A stretch of DNA of 64,000 nucleotides, taken from Physcia stellaris. Taxonomy: Eukaryota > Ascomycota > Lecanoromycetes > Caliciales > Physciaceae. The stretch is from positions 248,001 through 312,000 of the forward strand of contig JABSSW010000038.1 in NCBI GenBank assembly GCA_018902385.1, written 5' to 3'. Position 1 is the first letter of the stretch; each line of letters begins with the position of its first letter. Positions 34,015 through 43,560 of the stretch are shown piece after piece. The notes below the pieces were generated by a model, which did not search any database, was not told the DNA's origin, and saw only the letters and a list, made by a program, of their open reading frames with translations. The position numbers and the translations under genes are program-made.

Positions 34015-34267
34015 GGGAGGTTTTGCAACCCGCGGCTTAACTTTTGAGGTGGTGCTTGTTAACTCTCGGGATTGTCGGAAGTAATCCGAGCTTCCTGTTT
34101 GGGCTGTCACTAAACCTGATTCGTTAATTCCGCGCGGCTTATTACCACAGGCCTGTGCTAATTAACCACAGGCCTGTGGTAAGTGCCTTTCTAATTCGTT
34201 AAAAGTGTGCTCGATCAGGAAGGCAAAAAGTTAACCCGCGATTTAACTCGCGGTTGCAAAACCTCCC
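34015..34267. mobile_element. MITE with GGGAGGTTTTGCAACC ends and TA duplication
   Basis: The perfect 16-bp end GGGAGGTTTTGCAACC at 34015 is repeated inverted at 34252-34267, with related GCGG/TTAAC sequence continuing inward in both arms. TA abuts both ends (34013-34014 and 34268-34269), so the insertion is of Tc1/mariner type. It is 253 bp long and non-coding. The centre carries the perfect 16-bp palindrome ACCACAGGCCTGTGGT (34165-34180) and, just before it, a near copy (34144-34157). It is not hypermutated and differs in sequence from the element at 5725. Confidence 0.85.
34165..34180. repeat. perfect 16-bp palindrome inside the MITE, with adjacent near copy
   Basis: ACCACAGGCCTGTGGT reads the same on both strands. 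The 14 bases at 34144-34157 repeat its first part. These may be subterminal or internal protein-binding or folding motifs of the element. Confidence 0.85.
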
Positions 34268-34412
34268 TATTGCCTTACTTGCACGTGCAGTAAAAATTTG
34301 AGCTACAAAATCGGTCTAGATTGATCTTGCGTAATCGCACCTTCCCATCTCTTTACGAGCGTTCGAGCGTGAGATGTTAAGATATCGGCATCAGCAAAGG
34401 TTAGAAAACATC

Positions 34413-36197
34413 ATGCACTTCCTATCATTCGTTATTCCTTGGACGTTATGGGTCACTTCTTTGGTCGAAGCCGCCACTGCCGAACAATCTATGCTAAGAT
34501 CTCTCGATACTGCACCAGTACTTCACTTCACCATAAGTCGACGTAATGGTGCTTTTACGGGTACAAAATCCGGAGTTGATTGGGTGGACCTTGACTACCT
34601 GGTTAAACAGTTGGATATCACAGAGTGTAGATTCAATTTGACCAAACGAGAGGTGAAAGGGAATAAGCTGGTAAGGAAGGCTAAGACAGGCGGTGCGGGA
34701 GGGAAAGAAGGTACCATGCTCATGGGCGACATCGCATTGGATGGATCTTGGTATGCTTAACGTCGCGCTCTCTTCGGTTGCCCTCGCCTTTCGACTGATC
34801 CACTATTACTGTCGTACAGGTATGCAAAGATTGGCATAGGGCAGCCACCGCAAGAAATCGAAATGGACCTCAATATGCTGGCCTCGGACTTCTACGTCGT
34901 CAAAACCTCGAGCCAGAACGGAAACGGCTATGATGACTTCTTTTCGTCCAGTATCAGTAAGTCTTTGGAGACAGATGCCTTTTCATCTACTGATAGAAGT
35001 TTTGTCACAGCAAAATCTCCAGAGCGTCCGTACCCTGCGTGCACCCTACCAAATGACCAATTCCATTTTCCGACCATCAACACCTCGGTTCCTTTATCGT
35101 TTGCTTACTGCCGACCTCAGAAGTTTACACGGAAGACTCTCGGCGCATCTGGTAGTATCCTCGGTTTAGCAGCGTCTAAGCACCTAGCTCAGACCAAGTC
35201 GGGCTCCCTAATCGCCCAGCTAGTGCAGAACCAAGTCATTGAGCGGCCTGTGTTTTCTCTGATGCTTATCAATGGGGGGGAAGGTGTTCTCAGTATTGGT
35301 GGTACAGGGGCGCCTGCTGTGGACATGGTAGTACAACAAACGAAAGACGAATTGGACCGTGTCGGCGCTTTGGAGAGGGGAGAAATTCCTCTGGCACCCG
35401 TCAAAGAAGCTGCAGTGGCCGTCCAAGAAGGTGTGCGGTTGACGAAGAGAGGCAGGGCCCACACGCAGGCCGTTGGTATCAGAGAAGCCAATTGGAGAGA
35501 TGGCTGGGACTGGAGTACGGTGCAAGGAGCAGAGGGCTGGTGGCAAATTCTGATGCAGGGTGTCTGGGTGGATGGTAGCAAAGTGCTGCAAAATCAAGCT
35601 GTGGTTGTCGACGTGTGTCCCTGACGATGAAATTTATCGGATGCGCACTTACTTACGGATTTGTTAATAGATAAACTGCCCGTTCATCCTGGCACCCCCG
35701 TTGGCTGCCAAAGCTTTCTACGCTTCCATATCCGGCTCGCATCCGCTGCCGGCACCTTACTCCAACTTTTACGTCTTCCCTTGTCTCAATCCGCCAACCC
35801 TACATTTCGAGTTTGGCACGAAGATGACCAGGTTTCCGGTTATGCGTGGCGGCCGAGGTGCCGAATTCTCAGATGTCCCTGGCGGACGTTTCAGCCTAGG
35901 GAGACTCAACAATGGGAGCGGCTACTGTGTTGGAAGCATAGTGGAAACAAGAATGGGAATCAAGGAAGAGAGAGATGAGATGATGGGTGGAACCCGCAAT
36001 GAGCTTCGAACGTCGATACAAAGGGGTGGCATGGGCGGTAACGGTATGAGAGATGTTTGGGTAATAGGAGAGGGTTTCTTCAGAGGGGTTGGTGCTGTAT
36101 TCGATGTGAGTATGGATTGACGCTTGAGCAATGGAGACCTTGCTAATATGATGCCGTATAGTTGCACGAGCAGAGGGTCGGATTTCGAACATACTAG
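34413..36197 (+). CDS. secreted pepsin-like aspartyl protease homologue with altered active-site motifs
   Basis: Exons 34413-34750, 34820-35612, 35671-36105 and 36162-36197; ~533 residues. ATG 34413 is chosen because it opens a signal peptide (MHFLSFVIPWTLWVTSLVEA); an in-frame ATG at 34374 adds 13 polar residues. The A1 fold is recognisable: YAKIGIGQPPQ before the first catalytic loop, FSLML/GEGVLSIGG in the middle, and the C-terminal AVFD/LHEQRVGF, joined across intron 3. The first catalytic motif (normally D-T/S-G) reads D129-L-N. The second, exactly at the intron-2 junction, reads D377-I-N followed by CPFILAP. Both Asp are kept, but Thr and Gly are lost in both loops. This suggests a non-catalytic or strongly modified relative. 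No reading-frame damage is seen. Confidence 0.8.
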
Positions 36198-36761
36198 AGT
36201 GTATATCTGCTGATTTGCAGTTTTCGGAGTTCCAGTCAACCCAAAGGCAGGACTTGCTGGGTATGGACAGATAGAGGATTGTTCTACGAATCCATGGGAT
36301 GGCTACATCACTTGTCGCTCTTTACCATAGAGACTGATATAGCTAGAATAATAGATGGCCTGCCTTTCTTCTCCGGTCTACGACGAGTTTCCTAGCACTT
36401 AACTTCATGATACAATGAATGAAATGAGAGTTGGACGTCTCTACTTCACAAGCCATGTACAGGTGAAGGGTAAAAGCTCAATGATAATAATGTTCTGTGA
36501 AGGAAGAAGGAGATATGAGATGAAGACGCGGCTAGACGTCATTGGCCGGCTAGAAGATCTGTGCCAAGCTAGTTTCCCTGAACGACGAAAGTCCCGATCC
36601 AGCCTCATCAGTCAAGCGAGCTTCAAACGGACACCACACTACTTTCCTCCCTCACTTTACATTCGCATCCTGTGCACGCGACAACATCTTGTCGCATCAC
36701 TGAAGCTGTCCCATCGTACCTTACTGCATCCACAACCAGTAGCGCCCTTCACAAGCAAGCA
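36198..36761. other. intergenic, promoter of Pom33-like gene
   Basis: No gene is supported. Pyrimidine-rich tracts precede the ATG at 36762. Confidence 0.5.
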
Positions 36762-37884
36762 ATGGCTCCTCCACCACCCGCATCTATGCCTCTTGGCCAG
36801 AGGATGATGCAGTTGGCTCAGACCCTGCAGTAAGCTCATGATCCGCTCTCTTACAGCGAGAACATGCATTGACACATGTTCAGGTTCGGCTGGTTCGTAG
36901 GCCACCTGACTCTCCTCTTCTGCACTCTGCGTTACGGGTTATCCTACGTCACCTTCCATTCCGCATCCCGCTGGGCCAGATTTTCATACCGAACAGCTTT
37001 TGTTTCAGCCGCCGCAACCTACGGGATTGTGGTATACAAGGCGTATCGTGCGCGTGCTCGATCTGGTAGCCGTCAGCAGGGTGGTGCATTGGCTCTTGTG
37101 GGAGATGAGAATGTGCAATACCTTGGTACGTTTAATCCGTGGCCTGATATTTCACATGCAAACGAGCTGTGCTGACGAGAACTCTTCAATGACAGCAATG
37201 GCCCTTGTGTGGCTCTTCTCACGCCAGATTCCGCTGGCCCTACTCCCCTTCACGGTCTACTCCGTCTTCCATGTCGCAACCTACACGTAAGCTCTTTCCT
37301 GCATACTCATCGCATCTCTTGAGCAGATCGGGCATATATGCTCTATCTCATGGGGGACCTTCCTATACGGAATTGATATCGCGCCTGTCCATTCCTAGCT
37401 CAAGATGCTGACTATTAGGTTTAGTCGTACGAATCTCCTTCCGACCCTGCAGCCTCCCCAGCAATCAGCTGCAACAACTTCGCCAGGAGGTCGCCCAGCT
37501 ACCAAAGCTTCTCCAATGGCCGATACCATCGGTCGTTTCGTAAAGGAATACTACGATGCTAGCATGACCCTTGTGGCCTCACTCGAGCTTTCCCTCTGGT
37601 TCCGCATCCTCTTCTCCGCCATTATCTTCACAAAGGGAAGCTGGATCCTCCTGGCGATCTATACCGTCTTCATCCGTGCCCGCTACAGTCAAAGCAGCTT
37701 TGTACAGGGTGCCGTGGGCCAGTTCACTAGACGGGTAGATGCTTTGATGGCTAACCAGTCGACACCGCCAGCAGTCAGGCAGGGATGGGAAAGCCTTAAA
37801 GGCATGTCAAGGAGAGCCGCCGATCAGACGGATATCAACCGCTTTGCTGGAGGTCAGCAGCCTGGCATGAAGAAGGCCCAGTGA
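36762..37884 (+). CDS. POM33: Pom33/TMEM33-family nuclear envelope/ER membrane protein
   Basis: Exons 36762-36829, 36884-37125, 37196-37286 and 37419-37884 (GTAAGC, GTACGT and GTAAGC donors) give ~288 residues with consistent phases. Membrane segments appear at FGWFVGHLTLLFCTLRYG, FSYRTAFVSAAATYGIVVY, AMALVWLFSRQIPLALLPF and LWFRILFSAIIFTKGSWILL, then a basic Ser/Gln-rich tail. This layout matches the fungal Pom33/Per33 (human TMEM33) family, which shapes ER tubules and helps distribute nuclear pore complexes. No odd features. The paralogue class (Pom33 or Per33) cannot be separated by eye; filamentous fungi usually have one gene. Confidence 0.85.
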
Positions 37885-39969
37885 GCCAATCGACTCGAAT
37901 CATCCTGCTGCCGGCCTCTCAATTCTCTATACCATGTGAAAATTTGGCAGACGCCGGGAACGCTTCGAAAGTGGTGGTACAACGTTCAATAGCCCGCTTG
38001 AAAGTAATACGGAAAGGCAAAATCACACAATAATGGATCGAAACGAGATAAAGCTGAAGGGTTTTCGGGACGGGTGGGCGTGCAAAAGCTCACAGGTATA
38101 CTGCAGTTTTCTCTTGGGCTCTACATACCCCGGTTGCGTGTCTGTTATTTTTTTCCCCCCAGCGACTATTCCCTTATCGTACGTGGCTTTGCAAGTGCCG
38201 CCCTACTTCTTTTCATACTTTGCGCTTGTGTAACATATTGATCAGCGATTCCATAGATTAGTGATAAAACAGGAAAATCCCTTGCAGCACGAAGCGCCAC
38301 GGATACTGATGAAGTGCAGGGAAACGGCTAACCTAAATTGAAGGTCTCTCTGCCTTTCTTTTCAGCTTTGAAAGGTGTCGAGATAGAAGGCATGGCGACG
38401 AACTGTTATCGTCACTTGAAAAATGATCAAGTCTTGTTTGCTCGAAGAGATTGTGAGTCAGGGTTCTTGATTGCATCTCAGTCCCAGCCGAAAAGCAAGC
38501 ACATCCCATCGATTTCTCATCAACTACGACGAACGACTCAGCGGCCCTCCCTCGATCATTTGTACAGCCACGAAGGACGAATCAAAACCCATCTATGTAT
38601 CATGACTGCCTTCTTTTTCCCCTCTCTTCCCCCCCGTTTTTTATTTCTTGATCCTCGCTTTCACTCCTTTTCTTTAGATCGCAGTACGTAAATCCACCCA
38701 GCGTTCCATGATGATACTCTGTCCTGCTTAACGGGAGGCAAGTCCTACGCCTCAAGCTCAGCGTTGGGGTAGCGGCACGTTGATATCGTTATTTGACGCT
38801 GGGGATCATGTCGTAGCCAAGCATACTGAAGTGGGTTAGCAGAGAAAAGGGATGTGTTTGATTTTTGCGATGTGAGATTTGGGACAGGGAATCCGGGTTT
38901 GGTGTGCGGTTCTTCGGTCCCTGGTTCTAGGGGGTTTTCGGTCGCGAGCTGAGGGTTCTGGGGTTGGGGGTTGGGATTGGGGATCGTGATCACGGGTGGG
39001 TTTTGAGGCACTTGGTTAGGGGATGGCTGCGTCCCCTGATAGATAGAGTATCCTCGGATTGACGGGCACGATCGGTTTTCTCGGAGGGATGAGTATCAGT
39101 GGGAAGCCCGTTGGCTGACAGTAGAATGCGTCATGTGCCTCCGAACCATCTCACGCGTTCGAACGTTCATATAGACTGTCGATCGGCTTGGGTACATGTA
39201 TATTTCCTATTAATCTCGATCAATCAGCGAGCTACCCTTTGGTTCGCTTTGGACATTGAACGACAGAGAAATCGGAGAGACGACATTCAAGGTTGCGAAA
39301 TGGTTTATTACGCATTGTTGGCATGATTAAAATTGTCTGAACCTGATAATAGCCCCCATGGCGAAGGTAGCCTTTCCAGCCTCATATTCTCGGAGAATTG
39401 TAGATTGACCATCACATCATAGAGGAGAGAGAATGTAAAGGCTATGGGACAGCAAGATTGAGCTGGCATCATAGACGTGTTTCGGTGGAATCTTGAGGAC
39501 CGACACATTCGCCCTGGACAGAATTGAGCGTCGAAACGAAGGGCGTAGGGATGAGAACTGGTAGCCCGTTTTGGAATAACCAGTGAGGGTGTATGAGGGA
39601 CTGAAAAGTTCCCAAGTTGCGCTACTATGCGTTTATGTGGTTTAGTGCTCAGTATCGTCCAGGGCGAGCGTCACCAGATGCATTATCCGAGCAGTGAGAG
39701 CGTATCCAACTCTGCTAACGTCGCTCTAAGGTGAACTGCACATGGAGGCTAATGAATGAGAAACCGAGGACAGTGGTCAGCAACACCATGACGCGGCAGG
39801 CTAGAACATGATTAGGAAGTTGACCTCATCGAACTAAACATTACAATGCTACAAACGCGCCGACCGGGTATCTTATGTAAAAATTATATGACAATGAGAC
39901 ACTGATACCTCCCTCTATACAGAACTCGCAATATTATGCCAACACGTAAAAATATCCAAGACATCATTA
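37885..39969. other. long intergenic region
   Basis: About 2.1 kb between the end of the Pom33-like gene (+) and the end of the four-TM gene (-). Pyrimidine tracts near 38610-38680. A Pro/Asn-rich open frame on minus (38745-39095) lacks an ATG and is not called. No RNA gene or repeat was seen. Confidence 0.45.
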
Positions 39970-40983
39970 TCAAACCGCCTGCCCAGGCGGCACGTGCGAA
40001 ATCCCATCGTCCTGACTCGCGCCATGCACCACAATATGCGGCACCGGCTGCGGTAGCTGCTCGGGGGCCGCTGAATTCGACGTCGAGTGTCCCCTCGTCT
40101 CTCCCTCGTTGGCGAGCAAGGGTTGCTGCATAGGCTGCAGCCTGCCCTCCTGCGTCATCTGATGAATTATCTCCCGAGCGATGACGGTGGCTTCTTTGGT
40201 GACTTTCTGATGCCGCCGCTGGTTCGTGTATCTGCAAGCGGAGACGAAGAGCGCGAAGTGTATCAGCCTGCCACACGGGAGATGAGATTAGTAATTTATT
40301 GTGGTTGTGGGATATAGCTGGGGGAGAACCTACACCATCAAGAACGCAATCGCGGTCGCTGCCGTTATCACTATTCCCCGCGTCTTCATCGTAGCTTTTA
40401 TAATGGCTTCCTGTGCGCAGCTATCGAAGCCTGGGCATGGCGGTGCAGGATGTTCGGGGGAGATGAGGTAGCTTGTGCCGTTGGGGTAGGAGGCGTAGTC
40501 TCCGTTACTGTAGGAATTGTAGTTGGAGTTGGCGTCGCTGGGGGAGTACCAATTATCGAGTGTGGAGATGGCTGCGATGGTAGAGAAGAAGCCAGTGACA
40601 ATGAAGCTAAGCCAAAGGACGAGGTCGCAGCCAACGTTTGCGCCTGGGTGTATGGGGTAGGAGCGGGAGATGAGGATGCAGATATTTGTCAGGCACCAGA
40701 TGAAAGAGAGGGCGAACTGTGGAGAGTCAAGAGGATTAGCTCATTGCTGAACGAGCTTGAGGTAGAGACTCACGGTGATTAGGTTCCACGGAACGAAGAC
40801 GTTTTCGTTGCCATAATAGTAGAGGCTGCCATCCTCATATGCTCCAGAAAACCCTGCTGTGGATAATGCCCATGCTGTGAGAGCTATGCCGGTGATATTA
40901 AGAAGGATAGCCAGGATGCGAAGGACGAACTTCCAGGCCCATTTGTTGTCGTCCTCGTAGATTTTGACTCGGGAGAACCCCAT
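39970..40983 (-). CDS. four-transmembrane protein (MARVEL-like topology)
   Basis: Minus exons 40983-40774, 40716-40334 and 40267-39970 (GTGAGT and GTAGGT donors) give 296 residues. Four hydrophobic segments: WKFVLRILAILLNITGIAL, FVPWNLIT/FALSFIWCL (joined across intron 1), LVLWLSFIVTGFFSTIAAI and IVITAATAIAFLMV/LIHFALFVSA (across intron 2). The loop before the last segment has Asn-x-Ser/Thr sites (PNGTSY) and Cys residues (PPCPGFDSC), suggesting an extracytoplasmic loop. The tail is Gln/Pro-rich and hydrophilic. The topology is that of fungal MARVEL-type membrane proteins; no specific function can be assigned. Confidence 0.8.
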
Positions 40984-42087
40984 CCTAGAAATCAAGAAAA
41001 AAGGATTAAGATACCGAGACAGTCAGATTATAGCGAATGACAGCGAGTACACAAGAGAACAGTATAACATCATTAAGACCCAAAGAGAAAGACAGTGGTT
41101 GTGGCTATCATCAAGGAGCTTTCCAGAGAAAGGAAAGTGAGTTCCATAACATGAGGTTCGAACACGAGGGTCCGAAAGGGGCAACAATGCCGCTAACAAA
41201 TATATCTATTAATAGCACCTATAGACTCGTATAATCAATTGCTCATGGTCAGAGTCCTGCCTACATTTTCTCACTGGGACTCAAGCATACTGAGCTTCAC
41301 AATGACAGCTCCCGAATATGAAGCTGTACATAACATGAAGAGCCTGCTTTCTGCCAAGAACAAGTCACGGAGCGAAAAGTCTGCTTGGGAGAGTTAATGT
41401 AGCCAAGCGTACCCGAATGCAAGCAAATTAAGCGCAGGGACTCCAGCGGACCAGGAAGGGATTTGTTTCGAGAGCCTGCACTTGCACGAGCCATGCCGAG
41501 CATGCTTGAAGTCGGAGATCCGGTCTGCGCCAGAATGCGGTGCTCTCATGCGCTGCACTAACGGCAGATGCTGGAGCGCCAATGAAACGACTAGAATGAC
41601 CCAAAGGACCAGAAAAGAGCCGAAGAGTGGAATCACTGGAATCTGCAAAGGCCCATGGCGAGTACCAGCAACGATATTCTTAAAGTTGTCTGGTAATGGT
41701 AGGTTGATAAGATTTGTAATTCAGGGTATATAGCATGCATCATGAACGAATATACAGCTCAAATTATATACATTAGCTCCGTCATCGCGGATGACGGAAC
41801 GAGCCAGAAGGCTCAAGGCCTGACAAAGCAAGCCAGCCGATGAAGCAGTCAGACCTATGAAGCATTCTGAAGCTCCCGGATGATTCACACAGATCATCCG
41901 TCTCTCCTCGTCTCCTAGTACCGTATTCCAGAGACGCCAAACCGCTGAATCGTAGTATTCGTTAATAGCGTGACCTTACAACATGACGTTGTACCCATAC
42001 ACCATTCCCAAACGCCAAATCCTATCCTGGGTAGTCCCTAGTTGCCTGCGCGAAGTAAAATTGTGTGAAAGCTGTGTGGTGTATCGT
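40984..42087. other. intergenic between two minus-strand membrane-protein genes
   Basis: About 1.1 kb. An open frame on minus (41394-41648) has one hydrophobic stretch but no ATG and a stop just upstream, so it is not called. Two short hairpins are present: TCCGTCATC/GATGACGGA (41779-41799) and CGGATGAT/ATCATCCG (41878-41901). Confidence 0.45.
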
Positions 42088-43560
42088 TTACTCATGCAAA
42101 GCACTTGTCATGAAATCCATTCCCATATGTCTCTCTGCCATCCCTCTTCCTGCCCTGACACTGCCAGGACTCCTTGGACTGTCGTAGGGATCCAGAGTCA
42201 CTTCGTCACTACAAGGGCTCGGGTCACTGTCGGGGCCATGCGCCCAATCTGCCACGCTCGGTCGACTACTCCGTAGAAGACCGTTCGGCATGACAAGATT
42301 GAGATCTAGGTGAGGTGGAGGTGGAGCGCGGCGACCTCGAATTTGCTGGAAGTCGGCAGTTGAGGGAAGCTCTGTATTGGTGGTGGAAGGTGAGGCGGGT
42401 GAGTTGGGATCGCGAGGTATCCCGCCCAGGCCGTCATGAGGTGGGAATCCAGGTATCTTCTCCCTAGCTGGCCGTTTAAAGGCTGCCGGATTGGTGAAGA
42501 CGTTCGGCTCGTCGTCGACGTGTCCTATGTGTTTCGTCTGGACCGGGCAATGGCGGTCAAGAGAGGGAACCCATTTCAGGCGGCCTTGACTATTCGCTCC
42601 AAAGGACGCAGATCGGGCGTACTCAGAAAAGGTCGACGATGGTCGACTGCTGTCTGTTCGCTTGGGTCTAGGGTGCTTTGCTCGAGTGGTGTAATTTGTG
42701 AAGCGGCTGATGTTGTTCTGCGATTTCGTGCGACCTTTGAGATCTCTCGCCCGTTTCTCTTCGTCGTCTTGCACGTGAAGTTGTTGCGCGCTGTTGACGG
42801 AAGAGTTGGCCAATGTCATAAGCTGATTCAGCACAGCAAATTCGAGTTTCAGCTTTATGCTGTAGACCATGGCTTTTAATGTCGCTTCGATCTCATAATT
42901 CTTCCCGTACTCCATAGTGAGTAGGACAACGTCCATGCCAATTATGACCATGTTGATCCAGATCAGCTGCATCATGACCTTCCGCGTGCGACCGTGGTAG
43001 ACCGGTCTCAGAAGCCGTATAGTCGAGTAAACATAGATACCAGAAATGATGAATTCCTGTATACAAAATGCCGTCATCTGCAGACGTTCGACGACATTGA
43101 AGACGCCGGTAAACTTCTCATGCCTGCTCGAGTTCGAGCCATAAGTGAGAACCGTTGTGGGTATATGGAAACAAAAAGCGTCAACGATAATCATAGCCAG
43201 AACGCCGCGCAAGACCTTTTGTTCCCGAACGACAAGATGCAATCTTGAATAAAGAACGACAGCCTGTCCAGTGACCATGGCATACCAGCCGATGGTGATG
43301 ATGGTGACTGACACATAATCATTCGTCGTAAGTTGGAAGAATTTTAGGAGGAAGCCGAGGGCATGCAGTATGCACCCCCAACTTGATATTAGTAATGACC
43401 AGAAGTAGAGGCCTCGATGTCGTTTAAAGGTGAGGAACACCTGAACGTTCAGCTCGAGAGCATTGTACCATGCGACTGCAGTGAAGGCAGCTATCGCCAT
43501 GAAGGTTGCCTGGTCGAATTGAATGGCAACGCCAGTCACGCCATCAGGTGTGTTTTCCAT
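42088..43560 (-). CDS. fungal seven-transmembrane-like protein (DUF7703-type)
   Basis: Intronless, 490 residues. About seven hydrophobic segments in the first ~270 residues, for example FMAIAAFTAVAWYNALEL, LYFWSLLISSWGCILHALGF, VTIITIGWYAMVTGQAVV, VLAMIIVDAFCFHIPTTVL, AFCIQEFIISGIYVY and MMQLIWINMVIIGMDVVLL. A ~210-residue cytosolic tail rich in Ser/Pro/Arg follows. The pattern (FWSLL..SWG, IQE-F-ISG-Y-Y) matches a large fungal family of integral membrane proteins that I recall as DUF7703, of unknown role and sometimes compared with GPCRs. The family name is from memory and less certain than the topology. Confidence 0.78.
   Translation of the reverse strand: MENTPDGVTGVAIQFDQATFMAIAAFTAVAWYNALELNVQVFLTFKRHRGLYFWSLLISSWGCILHALGFLLKFFQLTTNDYVSVTIITIGWYAMVTGQAVVLYSRLHLVVREQKVLRGVLAMIIVDAFCFHIPTTVLTYGSNSSRHEKFTGVFNVVERLQMTAFCIQEFIISGIYVYSTIRLLRPVYHGRTRKVMMQLIWINMVIIGMDVVLLTMEYGKNYEIEATLKAMVYSIKLKLEFAVLNQLMTLANSSVNSAQQLHVQDDEEKRARDLKGRTKSQNNISRFTNYTTRAKHPRPKRTDSSRPSSTFSEYARSASFGANSQGRLKWVPSLDRHCPVQTKHIGHVDDEPNVFTNPAAFKRPAREKIPGFPPHDGLGGIPRDPNSPASPSTTNTELPSTADFQQIRGRRAPPPPHLDLNLVMPNGLLRSSRPSVADWAHGPDSDPSPCSDEVTLDPYDSPRSPGSVRAGRGMAERHMGMDFMTSALHE

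Larger units (their letters stand above)
33238..34412. other. intergenic with a MITE near its right end
   Basis: About 1.2 kb without a supportable gene. The MITE at 34015-34267 occupies the last quarter. A tRNA-A-box-like string at 33433 was considered and rejected. Confidence 0.5.

Noticed and set aside
38745-39095. Pro/Asn-rich open frame on the minus strand
   Set aside because: No ATG in the open stretch, no recognisable domain, and no splice-joined first exon found.
41394-41704. Minus-strand frame with one hydrophobic segment
   Set aside because: A stop lies just upstream and no in-frame ATG precedes the hydrophobic part.
41779-41901. Two short hairpins (9-bp and 8-bp stems) considered as a MITE or terminators
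   Set aside because: The stems are unrelated to each other and have no target duplication; chance or minor regulatory structure.
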